In this document: positions 50,339-58,769 of the stretch, piece by piece | Layout: each line of letters begins with the position of its first letter | Numbering within the stretch: the first letter of the stretch is position 1 | NCBI RefSeq assembly: GCF_012928505.1 | Contig: NZ_JABBJN010000005.1 | Span: 145,583-209,582 of the forward strand | Reading direction: 5' to 3' | DNA: 64,000 bases | Origin: Achromobacter sp. Bel | GTDB lineage: Bacteria > Pseudomonadota > Gammaproteobacteria > Burkholderiales > Burkholderiaceae_B | Notes under the pieces: model-generated | The model's input: only the letters and a program-made list of their open reading frames with translations | Database searches by the model: none | What the model was told of the DNA's origin: nothing | Position numbers and translations under genes: made by a program

Positions 50339-53056
50339 TTAGTGCGCCTGTTCCCAGTTCTTGCCCACGCCCACCTCGGCGACCAGCGGCACGCGCAGCT
50401 CGGCCACATTGCACATCAGGCGCGGCAGCATTTCCTTGACCAATTCGATCTCGGCGTCCGGCGCTTCCAGCACCAGTTCATCGTGCACTTGCATGATCAT
50501 GCGGGTCTGCAGCTTTTCGGCTTCCAGCCAGTCCTGCACGGCCACCATGGCCATCTTGATGAGGTCGGCCGCCGTGCCCTGCATGGGCGCATTGATCGCG
50601 GCCCGCTCGGCGCCCTGCCGGCGCGGACCGGAGGCACCGCGGATTTCCGGCAATTGCAGGCGGCGCCCGAACACGGTTTCCACGTAGCCCTGTTCGCGCG
50701 CCAGCCGGCGCGTGTTTTCCATGTACATCGCCACGCCGGGGTAGCGGGCGAAATAGCGGTCGATGTACGCCTGCGCCGCGTCGCGCGTGATGCCCAGGTT
50801 GGACGCCAGGCCGAACACGCCCATGCCGTAGATCAAGCCGAAGTTGATGGCCTTGGCGGCGCGGCGCTGCTCGGTCGACACGTCCGCCAACGGCACGCCG
50901 AACACCTCCGACGCCGTGGCGCGGTGGATGTCCTCGCCGGCGGCGAAGGCGCGCTGCAGGTTGGCGTCGTCCGAGACGTGCGCCATGATGCGCAGCTCGA
51001 TCTGCGAATAGTCGGCCGACAGCAACATGCCCTGTTCGGCGATGAAGGCTTCGCGCACGCGGCGGCCAGCCTCGGTGCGCACCGGGATATTCTGCAGATT
51101 GGGGTCGGACGACGCCAGGCGGCCCGTGATCACCGCCGCCTGCGAGTAGCGCGTGTGCACGCGCCCCGTGTTCGGGTTGATCATGCGCGGCAGCTTATCG
51201 GTGTAGGTCGACTTCAGCTTGGACAGGCCCCGGTATTCCAGCAGCACCTGGGGCAAAGGATAGTCCTGCGCCAGCTTGGTCAGCACGTCTTCGTCCGTGG
51301 ACGGCGCGCCGCCGGCGGTCTTGCGCACCACCGGCAGCTGCATGCGGTCGAACAGGATCTCGCCCAATTGCTTGGGGGAATTCAGGTTGAAGGGCTGGCC
51401 GGCCAGCTCATAGGCCTTTTGCTCCAGGCGCAGCATTTCCTGGCCCAGTTTGTGGCTTTGGCGGCCCAGTTCGGCGGCATCCACCTTCACGCCGTTGCGC
51501 TCGATGGTGGTCAGCACCGCCGACACCTGGATCTCTAGCTGGTAGACGCGGTTCAACCCTACGTCGGCCGCCACCATCGGACGCAGCACCTGATGCAACT
51601 GCAAGGTGAAATCGGCGTCTTCGGCGGCGTAGTGGCCGGCCTTGTCGACGGCCACTTCATCAAAGCCGATCTGCTTGGCGCCCTTGCCGCACAGGTCTTC
51701 GTAGGACACGCCGCTGCGGCCCAGGTAGCGCTGGGCCAGGTCATTCAAGCCCACGCCGCGATGGGATTCCAGCACATACGCTTCAAGCATCGTGTCTTCG
51801 GCAATGCCTGCAAGCTTGATGCCTTCGTTGGCGAACACATGGGCGTCGTACTTGGCGTGGTGCAGCAGCTTGGCGCGCGAAGCGTCCTCAAGCCACGGCT
51901 TTAAGCGCGCCAGCACCTCGGCCTTGGGCAACTGGGTCGCGCCGTCCGGGCCGCGATGCGCCACGGGGATATAGCAGGCCACGCCCGGCTCCACCGCCAG
52001 CGACAGGCCGACAAGCCTGGCCTGCATCTGGTCCAGCGAGGTGGTCTCGGTGTCCAGCGCCACCAGGGGCGCGCTTTGCAGCTTCTCAAACCAGGCGTCG
52101 AATTCGGCCCAGTCGGAGAGGATGCGGTAGTCCAATTCGGAGGGCGCCGCAGGCACCTCGGCGGCGATGCGCGCATCCCCGGTGGGCACGCGCTCGGCGT
52201 CGCCCGTCAGGTCGCGCAGCCAGGTGCGGAAACCGTAGCGTTCGTACAGTTCGGTCAGTGTGGCGTCATCGCGTTCGCGCGGCGTCAGGTCGTCCACGCT
52301 TTCGACGTGTCCGGTCAGGTCGCAGTCGTACTTCACCGTCAGCAACTGGCGCGTCAGCGGGAAATTCGGAATGGCCTCGCGCAGATTGCTGCCGGCCACG
52401 CCCTTGATGCCGTCGGCGCCTTCGACCAGCTTGTCGATGGAGCCGAATTCGCTCAACCATTTAACCGCCGTCTTGGGGCCGACCTTGGTCACGCCGGGGA
52501 CGTTGTCCACCGTGTCGCCCACCAGCATCAGGTAGTCGACGATGCGGTCGGGCGGCACGCCGAACTTGTTGACCACGCCCGGCTCGTCCAGCACTTCACC
52601 GGTCATGGTGTTGACGAGCGTGACGTGGCTGTTGACCAACTGCGCCAGATCCTTGTCGCCGGTGGAGACGATGGTGTGCACATCGTGCTCGGCCGCTCGC
52701 TTGGCCAAGGTGCCGATCACGTCGTCGGCTTCGACGCCCTCGATGGCCAGCACCGGCCAGCCCAGCGCGCGTACGGCGCGGTGGATGGGTTCGATCTGCG
52801 CGGCCAGGTCCTCGGGCATGGGAGGACGGTGCGACTTGTATTCGGGATACAAATCGTCCCGGAACGTCTTGCCGCGTGCATCGAAAATACATGCGGCATA
52901 CTCTGCCTTGTGGTCAGATACAAGCTTGCGCAACATGTTCACCACGCCGTAGAGCGCACCCGTAGGTTCGCCTTGCGCATTGCGCAAATCAGGCATAGCG
53001 TGGAAAGCGCGGTACAAGTAACTTGAACCGTCGACCAGTAATAAGGTTTTTTTCAT
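50339..53056 (-). CDS. polA: DNA polymerase I
   Basis: 905 residues from ATG 53056 (MKKTLLLVDGSSYLYRAFHAMP). Three domains: 5'-3' exonuclease (1-290, with YPEYKSHRPPMPEDL and GVTKVGPKTAVKWL), 3'-5' proofreading exonuclease whose acidic DTETTSLD motif is present, and the polymerase (MLLSADYSQIELRIMAHVSDD motif A, MQVHDELVLE motif C). It fills gaps and removes Okazaki primers. Its ATG overlaps the first possible ATG of the divergent LOG gene. Confidence 0.97.
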   Translation of the reverse strand: MKKTLLLVDGSSYLYRAFHAMPDLRNAQGEPTGALYGVVNMLRKLVSDHKAEYAACIFDARGKTFRDDLYPEYKSHRPPMPEDLAAQIEPIHRAVRALGWPVLAIEGVEADDVIGTLAKRAAEHDVHTIVSTGDKDLAQLVNSHVTLVNTMTGEVLDEPGVVNKFGVPPDRIVDYLMLVGDTVDNVPGVTKVGPKTAVKWLSEFGSIDKLVEGADGIKGVAGSNLREAIPNFPLTRQLLTVKYDCDLTGHVESVDDLTPRERDDATLTELYERYGFRTWLRDLTGDAERVPTGDARIAAEVPAAPSELDYRILSDWAEFDAWFEKLQSAPLVALDTETTSLDQMQARLVGLSLAVEPGVACYIPVAHRGPDGATQLPKAEVLARLKPWLEDASRAKLLHHAKYDAHVFANEGIKLAGIAEDTMLEAYVLESHRGVGLNDLAQRYLGRSGVSYEDLCGKGAKQIGFDEVAVDKAGHYAAEDADFTLQLHQVLRPMVAADVGLNRVYQLEIQVSAVLTTIERNGVKVDAAELGRQSHKLGQEMLRLEQKAYELAGQPFNLNSPKQLGEILFDRMQLPVVRKTAGGAPSTDEDVLTKLAQDYPLPQVLLEYRGLSKLKSTYTDKLPRMINPNTGRVHTRYSQAAVITGRLASSDPNLQNIPVRTEAGRRVREAFIAEQGMLLSADYSQIELRIMAHVSDDANLQRAFAAGEDIHRATASEVFGVPLADVSTEQRRAAKAINFGLIYGMGVFGLASNLGITRDAAQAYIDRYFARYPGVAMYMENTRRLAREQGYVETVFGRRLQLPEIRGASGPRRQGAERAAINAPMQGTAADLIKMAMVAVQDWLEAEKLQTRMIMQVHDELVLEAPDAEIELVKEMLPRLMCNVAELRVPLVAEVGVGKNWEQAH

Positions 53057-53072
53057 GGTTACAAAGGCAGAT

Positions 53073-53747
53073 ATGGCAATAACTGCGGAAACACCCGCCA
53101 ACAAACAAATTCCGCTGATTATGTCAGAGATACGGACGGCGGCAGACAAGCTCGCAAACATCGGGCCCGCAGTCAGCGTCTTCGGCAGTGCACGAGTCAG
53201 TCGCAATTCCCCCCACTATGAAACCACCATCGCCATCTCGGCCGCCCTCGCCGGCGCCGGTTTCGCGGTCATCGCCGGGGGCGGCCCCGGCATCATGGAG
53301 GCAGCCAACAAAGGCGCATTCGAAGCGGGCGGCACCAGCATCGGGTTGAACATCAGCCTGCCGCACGAAGCGCACAACAACGAATACCAGACCATCAGCC
53401 TGTCGTTCGAATATTTCTTTTCGCGCAAGGCCACGTTCTTCATGCACAGCTTCGCCTATGTGGCGATGCCCGGCGGCTTCGGCACCCTGGATGAGCTCTT
53501 CGAAGCATTGACGCTGATCCAGACGGGCAAGGTCCCGCCCGCGCCCATCGTGTTGGTGGGCAGCGAATACTGGTCGGGCCTGGTGGAATGGCTGGGCGGC
53601 CAGGTGCTGGCCAACGGCATGATCGGCGCGCACGATCTGGACCTCTTCATCATCGAAGACGATCCCGTCAAGGTGGTGCGCCGCGTGGTGGAGTTCCACG
53701 AAAAGGTCAACTCGGACGCGCAATACGCGCCCTCCCTGCCGGCCTGA
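53073..53747 (+). CDS. LOG family protein (predicted nucleotide phosphoribohydrolase)
   Basis: 224 residues from ATG 53073 (MAITAETPANKQ), which has AAAGG 8 bases upstream; an earlier ATG at 53055 overlaps the polA start codon. Rossmann fold: VSVFGSARVSRNS, FAVIAGGGPGIMEAANKGAFEAGG and the catalytic FAYVAMPGGFGTLDELFEALTLIQTGK (PGGxGTxxE). LOG proteins cleave the base from nucleoside 5'-monophosphates; the bacterial role is uncertain. Gene order polA-LOG is divergent and leaves almost no room for promoters. Confidence 0.9.
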   Translation: MAITAETPANKQIPLIMSEIRTAADKLANIGPAVSVFGSARVSRNSPHYETTIAISAALAGAGFAVIAGGGPGIMEAANKGAFEAGGTSIGLNISLPHEAHNNEYQTISLSFEYFFSRKATFFMHSFAYVAMPGGFGTLDELFEALTLIQTGKVPPAPIVLVGSEYWSGLVEWLGGQVLANGMIGAHDLDLFIIEDDPVKVVRRVVEFHEKVNSDAQYAPSLPA

Positions 53748-53765
53748 ATTTTCTTACGGCCCATG

Positions 53766-53791
53766 AAAAATGCCCCCGAGGGGGCATTTTT
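53766..53791. terminator. Shared terminator between LOG and amidohydrolase genes
   Basis: AAAAATGCCCCC-GA-GGGGGCATTTTT hairpin; the last base is the first base of the amidohydrolase stop codon on the opposite strand. Confidence 0.9.
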
Positions 53792-55215
53792 CACTTCCGC
53801 ATGAACGACGGCACGACCTCGGCCGGGATCGGGCACTGGTAAGGCTGGCCGCGGCGCGCCTCCAGCAATTCCTCCTTGGCCCGGGCCAGCGCCTCGGGCT
53901 GCGTGTACAGATCGGCGGCGGTCGCCGCGATGATCTTGGCCGCATGCACCATGCCCTTGTGCGCCATGGACAACTTGCCCTGCGCCACCATCTGCCACGA
54001 ATGGAACGGCGTGCCGTAGGCGTAGCACGCACCCCAGCACTGCGCCGTGGGCGTCACCCAGCTGACGTCGCCGACATCGGTGGATCCGTAGCTGATCTCG
54101 GTCTTGGCGGGATCGAAAGGCGCCACGCCGGAGAACAGCGGGGTGGGGTTGCGCAGCACCGCGCCCAGGTTCTTGCCCGCGTTGTCGATATCGTCTTCCG
54201 TGATCGAATCCCACATGCGGCGCGCCGTCTGCGCTTCGCCCGGCGTGTAGGCAGGCCCTTGCAGCGCCTGCATGTTGGCGTACATCACTTCGTTCAATAC
54301 GCGGTTGGGCATGTAGTTCGAGCAAGCCTTGTCGAACACAATATCCAGCTCGCAGCCCGTCATCAGCGCCGCGCCCCGCGCCACGTTCTTCACGCGCTCG
54401 TAGAGCTCCGAGGCCTGCGAATTGACCGGCGCGCGCACCAGGTACAGGACCTCGGCGCGGGCCTGCACCACGTTGGGCGAGATGCCACCGCTATTGGTCA
54501 CGGCGTAATGCACGCGCGCATCCGGCACCATGTGTTCGCGCAGGTAGTTCACGCCCACATTCATCAGCTCCACCGCGTCCAGCGCGCTGCGGCCAAGGTG
54601 CGGCGAATTCGCGGCATGCGCGGCGATTCCCCGGAAGCGGAAGTAGGCCTGGATATTGGCCAGCGACGACTGGTGGAAGATTCCCGTGTGCGATGCGGGA
54701 TGCCAGGTCAAGGCGGCGTCCAGATCGTCGAACAGGCCGGCGCGCGCCATGAACGTCTTGCCCGAACCGCCCTCTTCCGCCGGACATCCGTAGAATCGGA
54801 CCGTACCCGGCAACTGGTTGGCTTCCAGGAATTCCTTCACGGCCACCGCAGCGAAATGCGCGGCCGTCCCCAGCAGGTGATGGCCGCAACCATGGCCGTT
54901 GCCGTTGGGCGTCTCGGGCGACGGTTGGCAGGCGAACGCGCCGCTTTCCTGGCTCAGGCCCGACAGCGCGTCGTACTCCCCCAGGATGCCGATGACGGGG
55001 CCGCCCTGGCCGGCTTCAGCCACGAAGGCGGTGGGGATGCCGGCCGCGTCCCGCGTGATGCGGAAACCCGCTACTTCCAGCATCGCGATATGCAGCTCGG
55101 CCGACTTGTGCTCGTCGTAGCGCAGTTCGGCCAGGCTCCAGATGCGGTCACTCAGGTCCGCGTAACGGTCGCTGCGCGCGTCGATGAACGGCGCAAGTTT
55201 GTCGATGGCACCCAT
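53791..55215 (-). CDS. M20 family amidohydrolase, AbgB-like
   Basis: 474 residues from ATG 55215 (MGAIDKLAPFIDARSD), with GGAG upstream. The AbgB-type metal centre GHGCGHHLLGTAAHFAA and FYGCPAEEGGSGKTFMARAG are intact, followed by a dimerisation insert and a second catalytic half (LTWHPASHTG...). AbgB is one subunit of the p-aminobenzoyl-glutamate hydrolase AbgAB; no AbgA is encoded here. The companion Bug protein suggests it cleaves an imported N-acyl amino acid. Regulated, by position, by the divergent LysR. Confidence 0.88.
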   Translation of the reverse strand: MGAIDKLAPFIDARSDRYADLSDRIWSLAELRYDEHKSAELHIAMLEVAGFRITRDAAGIPTAFVAEAGQGGPVIGILGEYDALSGLSQESGAFACQPSPETPNGNGHGCGHHLLGTAAHFAAVAVKEFLEANQLPGTVRFYGCPAEEGGSGKTFMARAGLFDDLDAALTWHPASHTGIFHQSSLANIQAYFRFRGIAAHAANSPHLGRSALDAVELMNVGVNYLREHMVPDARVHYAVTNSGGISPNVVQARAEVLYLVRAPVNSQASELYERVKNVARGAALMTGCELDIVFDKACSNYMPNRVLNEVMYANMQALQGPAYTPGEAQTARRMWDSITEDDIDNAGKNLGAVLRNPTPLFSGVAPFDPAKTEISYGSTDVGDVSWVTPTAQCWGACYAYGTPFHSWQMVAQGKLSMAHKGMVHAAKIIAATAADLYTQPEALARAKEELLEARRGQPYQCPIPAEVVPSFMRK

Positions 55216-55262
55216 TGCTTCTCCAGTGAAAGGGTTGATCCTGTCCCGTTGAAAAAAGCCGG

Positions 55263-56246
55263 TCATTCGTCAAGCTTGATCCCGGCAGTTTCAATGATTT
55301 TGCGGTTGGCGGCCAGCGTCTGGGCAATGCGCTGCGCAAACGCCGCCGGCGTGCCCCCGTCCGGCTGCGCGCCAAGCGTCGCCAGGCGCTGCACCAACGC
55401 GGGGTCTGCCAACGCACGGCCCACGGCCAGATTCAGCGTCTGCACCACGGCGTCCGGCGTGCCTGCGGGCGCGACCAGCCCGAACCAGGTCTGGCCCAGC
55501 GCGTTCAACTGCGGATACCCCAATTCCCCCAGCGTCGGCAGATCCGGCATGCCCGCCAGCCGCGCGGGCGCCGACACGGCGATGGCCCGCAGCTTGCCCG
55601 CCTTGATCAACGATTGCGCCGACGCGTACTGATCCTGCTGCACCTGCACTTCGCCACCCACGGCGGCGGTCAGCGCCGGCCCCATGCCGCGGTAAGGCAC
55701 ATGCAGCACATCGACCTTCAGCTCGGCGTTCATGGCGGCCAGGTTCAAGTGGCCCAGCGACCCGACGCCGGGCGAACCGAAGGAATACTTCCCGGGATGC
55801 GCGCGTAGCTCGGCCAGGAATTGTGGGAAATCATGGGCGGGAAAGGCCGGATTCACCATCCATACCACCGGCACCGTCGCCACAGACGCCACCGGCGCCA
55901 ACTGGCGGGCGGGGTCGACCCGTTGCGTGCCGTACAACAAGGGGTTGACGGCCATCGTGCTGACCGTCGCCATGCCCAGCGTGTAGCCGTCCGCATCGGC
56001 GCGCGCCACCGCTTCCGTGCCGATCAGCCCGCCGGCGCCGGCGCGGTTTTCCACGACCACGCTCTGGCCTAATTCCTTGCGCAAACCGTCGGCCACGGCG
56101 CGCGCCAGCACGTCAGTGGAGCCACCCGGCGCGAATGGCACGATCAGGCGCACAGGCTCAGACGGGTACGCCCCTTGGGCGGCGGCGAAAACAGGCGCGC
56201 CAAAGGCGACAGCGCAGACGACGGCATGCAGCAGACGGGACTTCAT
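55263..56246 (-). CDS. Bug family periplasmic solute-binding protein
   Basis: 327 residues from ATG 56246 (MKSRLLHAVVCAVAFGAPVFAAAQ) with signal peptide. Mature start YPSEPVRLIVPFAPGGSTDVLARAVADGLRKELGQ is the Bug signature, and VDVLHVPYRGMGPALTAAVGGEVQVQQDQ the ligand hinge. It lacks a TctAB partner in the window. The amidohydrolase follows 47 bases later on the same strand, so the two form a transport-and-cleavage unit. The frame runs further upstream but a stronger signal peptide begins here. Confidence 0.92.
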   Translation of the reverse strand: MKSRLLHAVVCAVAFGAPVFAAAQGAYPSEPVRLIVPFAPGGSTDVLARAVADGLRKELGQSVVVENRAGAGGLIGTEAVARADADGYTLGMATVSTMAVNPLLYGTQRVDPARQLAPVASVATVPVVWMVNPAFPAHDFPQFLAELRAHPGKYSFGSPGVGSLGHLNLAAMNAELKVDVLHVPYRGMGPALTAAVGGEVQVQQDQYASAQSLIKAGKLRAIAVSAPARLAGMPDLPTLGELGYPQLNALGQTWFGLVAPAGTPDAVVQTLNLAVGRALADPALVQRLATLGAQPDGGTPAAFAQRIAQTLAANRKIIETAGIKLDE

Positions 56247-56337
56247 GGGCCAGCCACTCCTAAGGATGCAAGCGAAAACCGAATCGCTGCATTGTGGCCA
56301 GGGCATATCCTTATTTCAAATACATTAATGCGTAGAT

Positions 56338-56356
56338 ATATTCATATTTTGAATAT
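56338..56356. promoter_or_regulatory. Candidate LysR operator between the Bug and LysR genes
   Basis: A 19-bp dyad ATATTCA-N5-TGAATAT (7-bp perfect arms) with T-N11-A cores, 15 bases upstream of the LysR ATG, in the 124-base divergent gap. Confidence 0.55.
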
Positions 56357-56370
56357 CTTGACGACCATCC

Positions 56371-57294
56371 ATGGATGTCGCACCCGCCACCCTGCTTTCC
56401 CGCCTGCTTGCCAAAGGGCGGCTGCGCCACCTGCAATTGCTGGCCAGCATTGCCGACCTGGGCAGCATCCAGCAGGCAGCCAGCCATATCGGCTTGAGCC
56501 AGCCCGCCGCCACCCACGCGCTGGCCGACATCGAAGACCTGCTGGGCGTGCGCCTGTTCGAACGCCACGCCCGCGGCATGCGCACCACCCGCAGCGGCCA
56601 GCTCATGGCGGAATGCGCGCGCGGCATGCTGACGACCTTGCGCGCCTCGACCAACTCCGTGGCCGCGCTGCGCGACGGGGCGGCAGGCAGCCTGCGGCTG
56701 GGGGCGATCCCCGCCGCCAGCGGCGGCCTGCTGGCCGAACGCCTGCCCGCCTATATGACGGCGTATCCGGACCTGCATGTGGAAGTGGTGGAAGGCAGCC
56801 GCGAACAATTGCTGCCGCTTGCGGCCAGCGGCAGCCTCGACATGCTGTTGTGCCGCCGCCCGGAAGCGGTGCCCGCCGGCCTGGAATTCGTGCCGCTGCA
56901 GCAGGACGCCGCCGTGATCGTGGCGGCGGCCGGACATCCGCTGCTTGCGCCCGGACGCACGCCGACGCTGGAACAGGTGGCCTCGCAGCTGTGGATCGAG
57001 CCCCGCCCCGAACTCGCCATCCACGCCGTCTTTACCGCCTTCTTCGAGCGTGCCGGTGTCGTGCCCCGCCGCTGCCGCCTGGCCAGCGCCGCGCCGCCCA
57101 TGCCGTTGCTGATTGCCGTCATGCAGGCCCAGCAGGCGCTGGCCATGGTGCCGCTGACGCTGGCCAACTGGTATCTTCAGCATGGGCATTTCCAGCGCGT
57201 GGCGATCGAATCGCCCGGCGCCTTCGCGCCCATCGGCGCCGTGGTCCGCGGGCAAGGCCCCGGCCGCGATTTCCTGGAATGGCTGCGCGGTTGA
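56371..57294 (+). CDS. LysR family regulator, divergent from the Bug/AbgB genes
   Basis: 307 residues. HTH at about 22-75 (LQLLASIADLGSIQQAASHIGLSQPAATHALADIEDLLGVRLFERHARGM), then a substrate-binding domain. The arginine-rich linker and the cluster LRLGAIPAASGGLLAERLPAYMTAYP are typical. It is divergent from the Bug and amidohydrolase genes and likely controls them. It ends 9 bases before the stop of the next, convergent LysR gene. Confidence 0.9.
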   Translation: MDVAPATLLSRLLAKGRLRHLQLLASIADLGSIQQAASHIGLSQPAATHALADIEDLLGVRLFERHARGMRTTRSGQLMAECARGMLTTLRASTNSVAALRDGAAGSLRLGAIPAASGGLLAERLPAYMTAYPDLHVEVVEGSREQLLPLAASGSLDMLLCRRPEAVPAGLEFVPLQQDAAVIVAAAGHPLLAPGRTPTLEQVASQLWIEPRPELAIHAVFTAFFERAGVVPRRCRLASAAPPMPLLIAVMQAQQALAMVPLTLANWYLQHGHFQRVAIESPGAFAPIGAVVRGQGPGRDFLEWLRG

Positions 57295-57302
57295 AGCGGG
57301 AA

Positions 57303-58166
57303 TCAGCTCATCGTCTTGATGATGGCCTCGCGCGCCAGGCCGATGAATTCGCTTTCGCCCGCCCTGGCGGGCAACAAGCGGAATTCCACCGCTGGCAGTG
57401 CCGGCAGCCCGGCGGCGTGCAGGCGAACGATGCCCGGCGCCAGCGCGGATTCGTTCAGGCAGGCCACGCCCAGGCCTGCCGAAATGGCCAACTGCAACCC
57501 CGCCACGCCAGACGCCACATGCGCCACCGCGTAGGGCACGCCACGACGCGACAACAGCCGTTCGACGTACTGGCGCAAGGCGCACGTCTCTGGCAGCACC
57601 AGCAATGGCAAGGGTGGGCCGGAAGGCTGGCCCGCGCCTTCCGAGGCCATCCATAGCAAGGGTTCGCGGCGCAGCAAGGCACCCTGCGCCCGGGCGCGGG
57701 GCGCACCGCGCTCCTGGATCGACATCGAGATGCCTACGTCGATTTCGCCGCGCTCGTAGGCGGCCTCGATCGCCCCGCTCTTCATGATCGTCACATGCAG
57801 GCGTACCTGCGGATACTGCTCGTTCAGGCGCCGCAGCATCCGCGCCACGTCGCCCGGGCGGAAATAGTCCGTGATGCACAGCCGGAGTTCGCCCCGCAAC
57901 GCCACGCCCCGCAGGTCGCGGTACGCCTCGTCGCTCAGCGCCAGAATGGCGCGCGCATGCGTCAACAGGCGCTCGCCGGCCGGCGTCGCCGCCACGCCCG
58001 CCTTGCCGCGCACCAGCAAGGGTTGCCCCGCGCGGTCTTCCAGTTTGCGCATCTGCTCGCTGACAGACGATTGCGACAGGAAGACCTTCGGCGCCGCCGC
58101 CGTCAGGCTGCCGGAATCCAGCACGGCAACCAGCGTGCGCAACTGGTCCAGATCAAATCCAGCCAT
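57303..58166 (-). CDS. LysR family regulator, divergent from the tautomerase gene
   Basis: 287 residues, starting MAGFDLDQLRTLVAVLDSGSLTAAAPKVFLSQSSVSEQMRKLEDRAGQPLL, which is the HTH. The effector domain (LRLCITDYFRPGDVARMLRRLNEQYPQVRLHVTIMKSG) follows. It is divergent from the tautomerase gene with dyads in the 106-base gap, so it probably regulates that gene. Unrelated in detail to the neighbouring LysR, with only the family motif shared. Confidence 0.9.
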   Translation of the reverse strand: MAGFDLDQLRTLVAVLDSGSLTAAAPKVFLSQSSVSEQMRKLEDRAGQPLLVRGKAGVAATPAGERLLTHARAILALSDEAYRDLRGVALRGELRLCITDYFRPGDVARMLRRLNEQYPQVRLHVTIMKSGAIEAAYERGEIDVGISMSIQERGAPRARAQGALLRREPLLWMASEGAGQPSGPPLPLLVLPETCALRQYVERLLSRRGVPYAVAHVASGVAGLQLAISAGLGVACLNESALAPGIVRLHAAGLPALPAVEFRLLPARAGESEFIGLAREAIIKTMS

Positions 58167-58170
58167 GGCT

Positions 58171-58195
58171 TATCCAACGGATTACACGATGGATA
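58171..58195. promoter_or_regulatory. Candidate LysR operator upstream of the tautomerase gene
   Basis: Dyad TATCCA-N13-TGGATA (58171-58195), overlapped by a second dyad ATTAC-N15-GTAAT, between the LysR start and the tautomerase gene. Confidence 0.5.
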
Positions 58196-58272
58196 GAATC
58201 GTAATTTCCCGCTTTTCCGATGTCAATCAGACTCCTAAACTGGCTTCACACCTACCCGATCAGGAGTCGCTC

Positions 58273-58671
58273 ATGCCTCACATCGTCGTCCATCTCTCCG
58301 GCACTTCCGATGCCGCCATCAACCGCCGCGTCGTCGACGCCGTGGCCGGACTGACCCAGTCTGTACTGGGAAAACAGCTGCCGGTCATCGCGATCACGCT
58401 GCAGCACATCCCGCACGACCTGTGGTTCATCGGCGGCCGCCCGCTGTCGGAACTCGGCAAGAACGCGTTCCACCTGGACATCAGCGTCACCGACGAGACC
58501 AACACCAAAGGCGAAAAGGCGCGCTTCATCAAAGCGATCTACGCGTCGTTCCAGGACATCCTGGGCGAGCTGCACGAATGCTCGTACGTGCACGTGATCG
58601 ACGCGCGGGCAGCCGCCTATGGCTACGGCGGAGCCACGCAGGAATACCGGCACCAGCAGAACGGCGTCTAG
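58273..58671 (+). CDS. Tautomerase family protein
   Basis: 132 residues from ATG 58273, with AGGAG 8-9 bases upstream. The first residues MPHIVVHLSG place Pro at position 2, so Met removal exposes the catalytic N-terminal proline of the 4-oxalocrotonate tautomerase superfamily. The beta-alpha-beta repeat appears twice (about 2-60 and 62-125), so it is of the longer, fused type (cis-CaaD or MSAD-like). Substrate unknown. Regulated by the divergent LysR, by position. Confidence 0.85.
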   Translation: MPHIVVHLSGTSDAAINRRVVDAVAGLTQSVLGKQLPVIAITLQHIPHDLWFIGGRPLSELGKNAFHLDISVTDETNTKGEKARFIKAIYASFQDILGELHECSYVHVIDARAAAYGYGGATQEYRHQQNGV

Positions 58672-58691
58672 CGCCGGGCCTGGCCGGACGA

Positions 58692-58728
58692 AAAAAAGCC
58701 GCGCACCCCTGAAGGTGCGCGGCTTTTT
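58692..58728. terminator. Terminator shared by the tautomerase and typA genes
   Basis: AAAGCCGCGCACC-CCTGAA-GGTGCGCGGCTTT with A and T runs, between convergent genes. Confidence 0.92.
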
Positions 58729-58769
58729 CACATACAGCCGAAACGCAAGGGGCGCTGGCCCCGGTCCGC

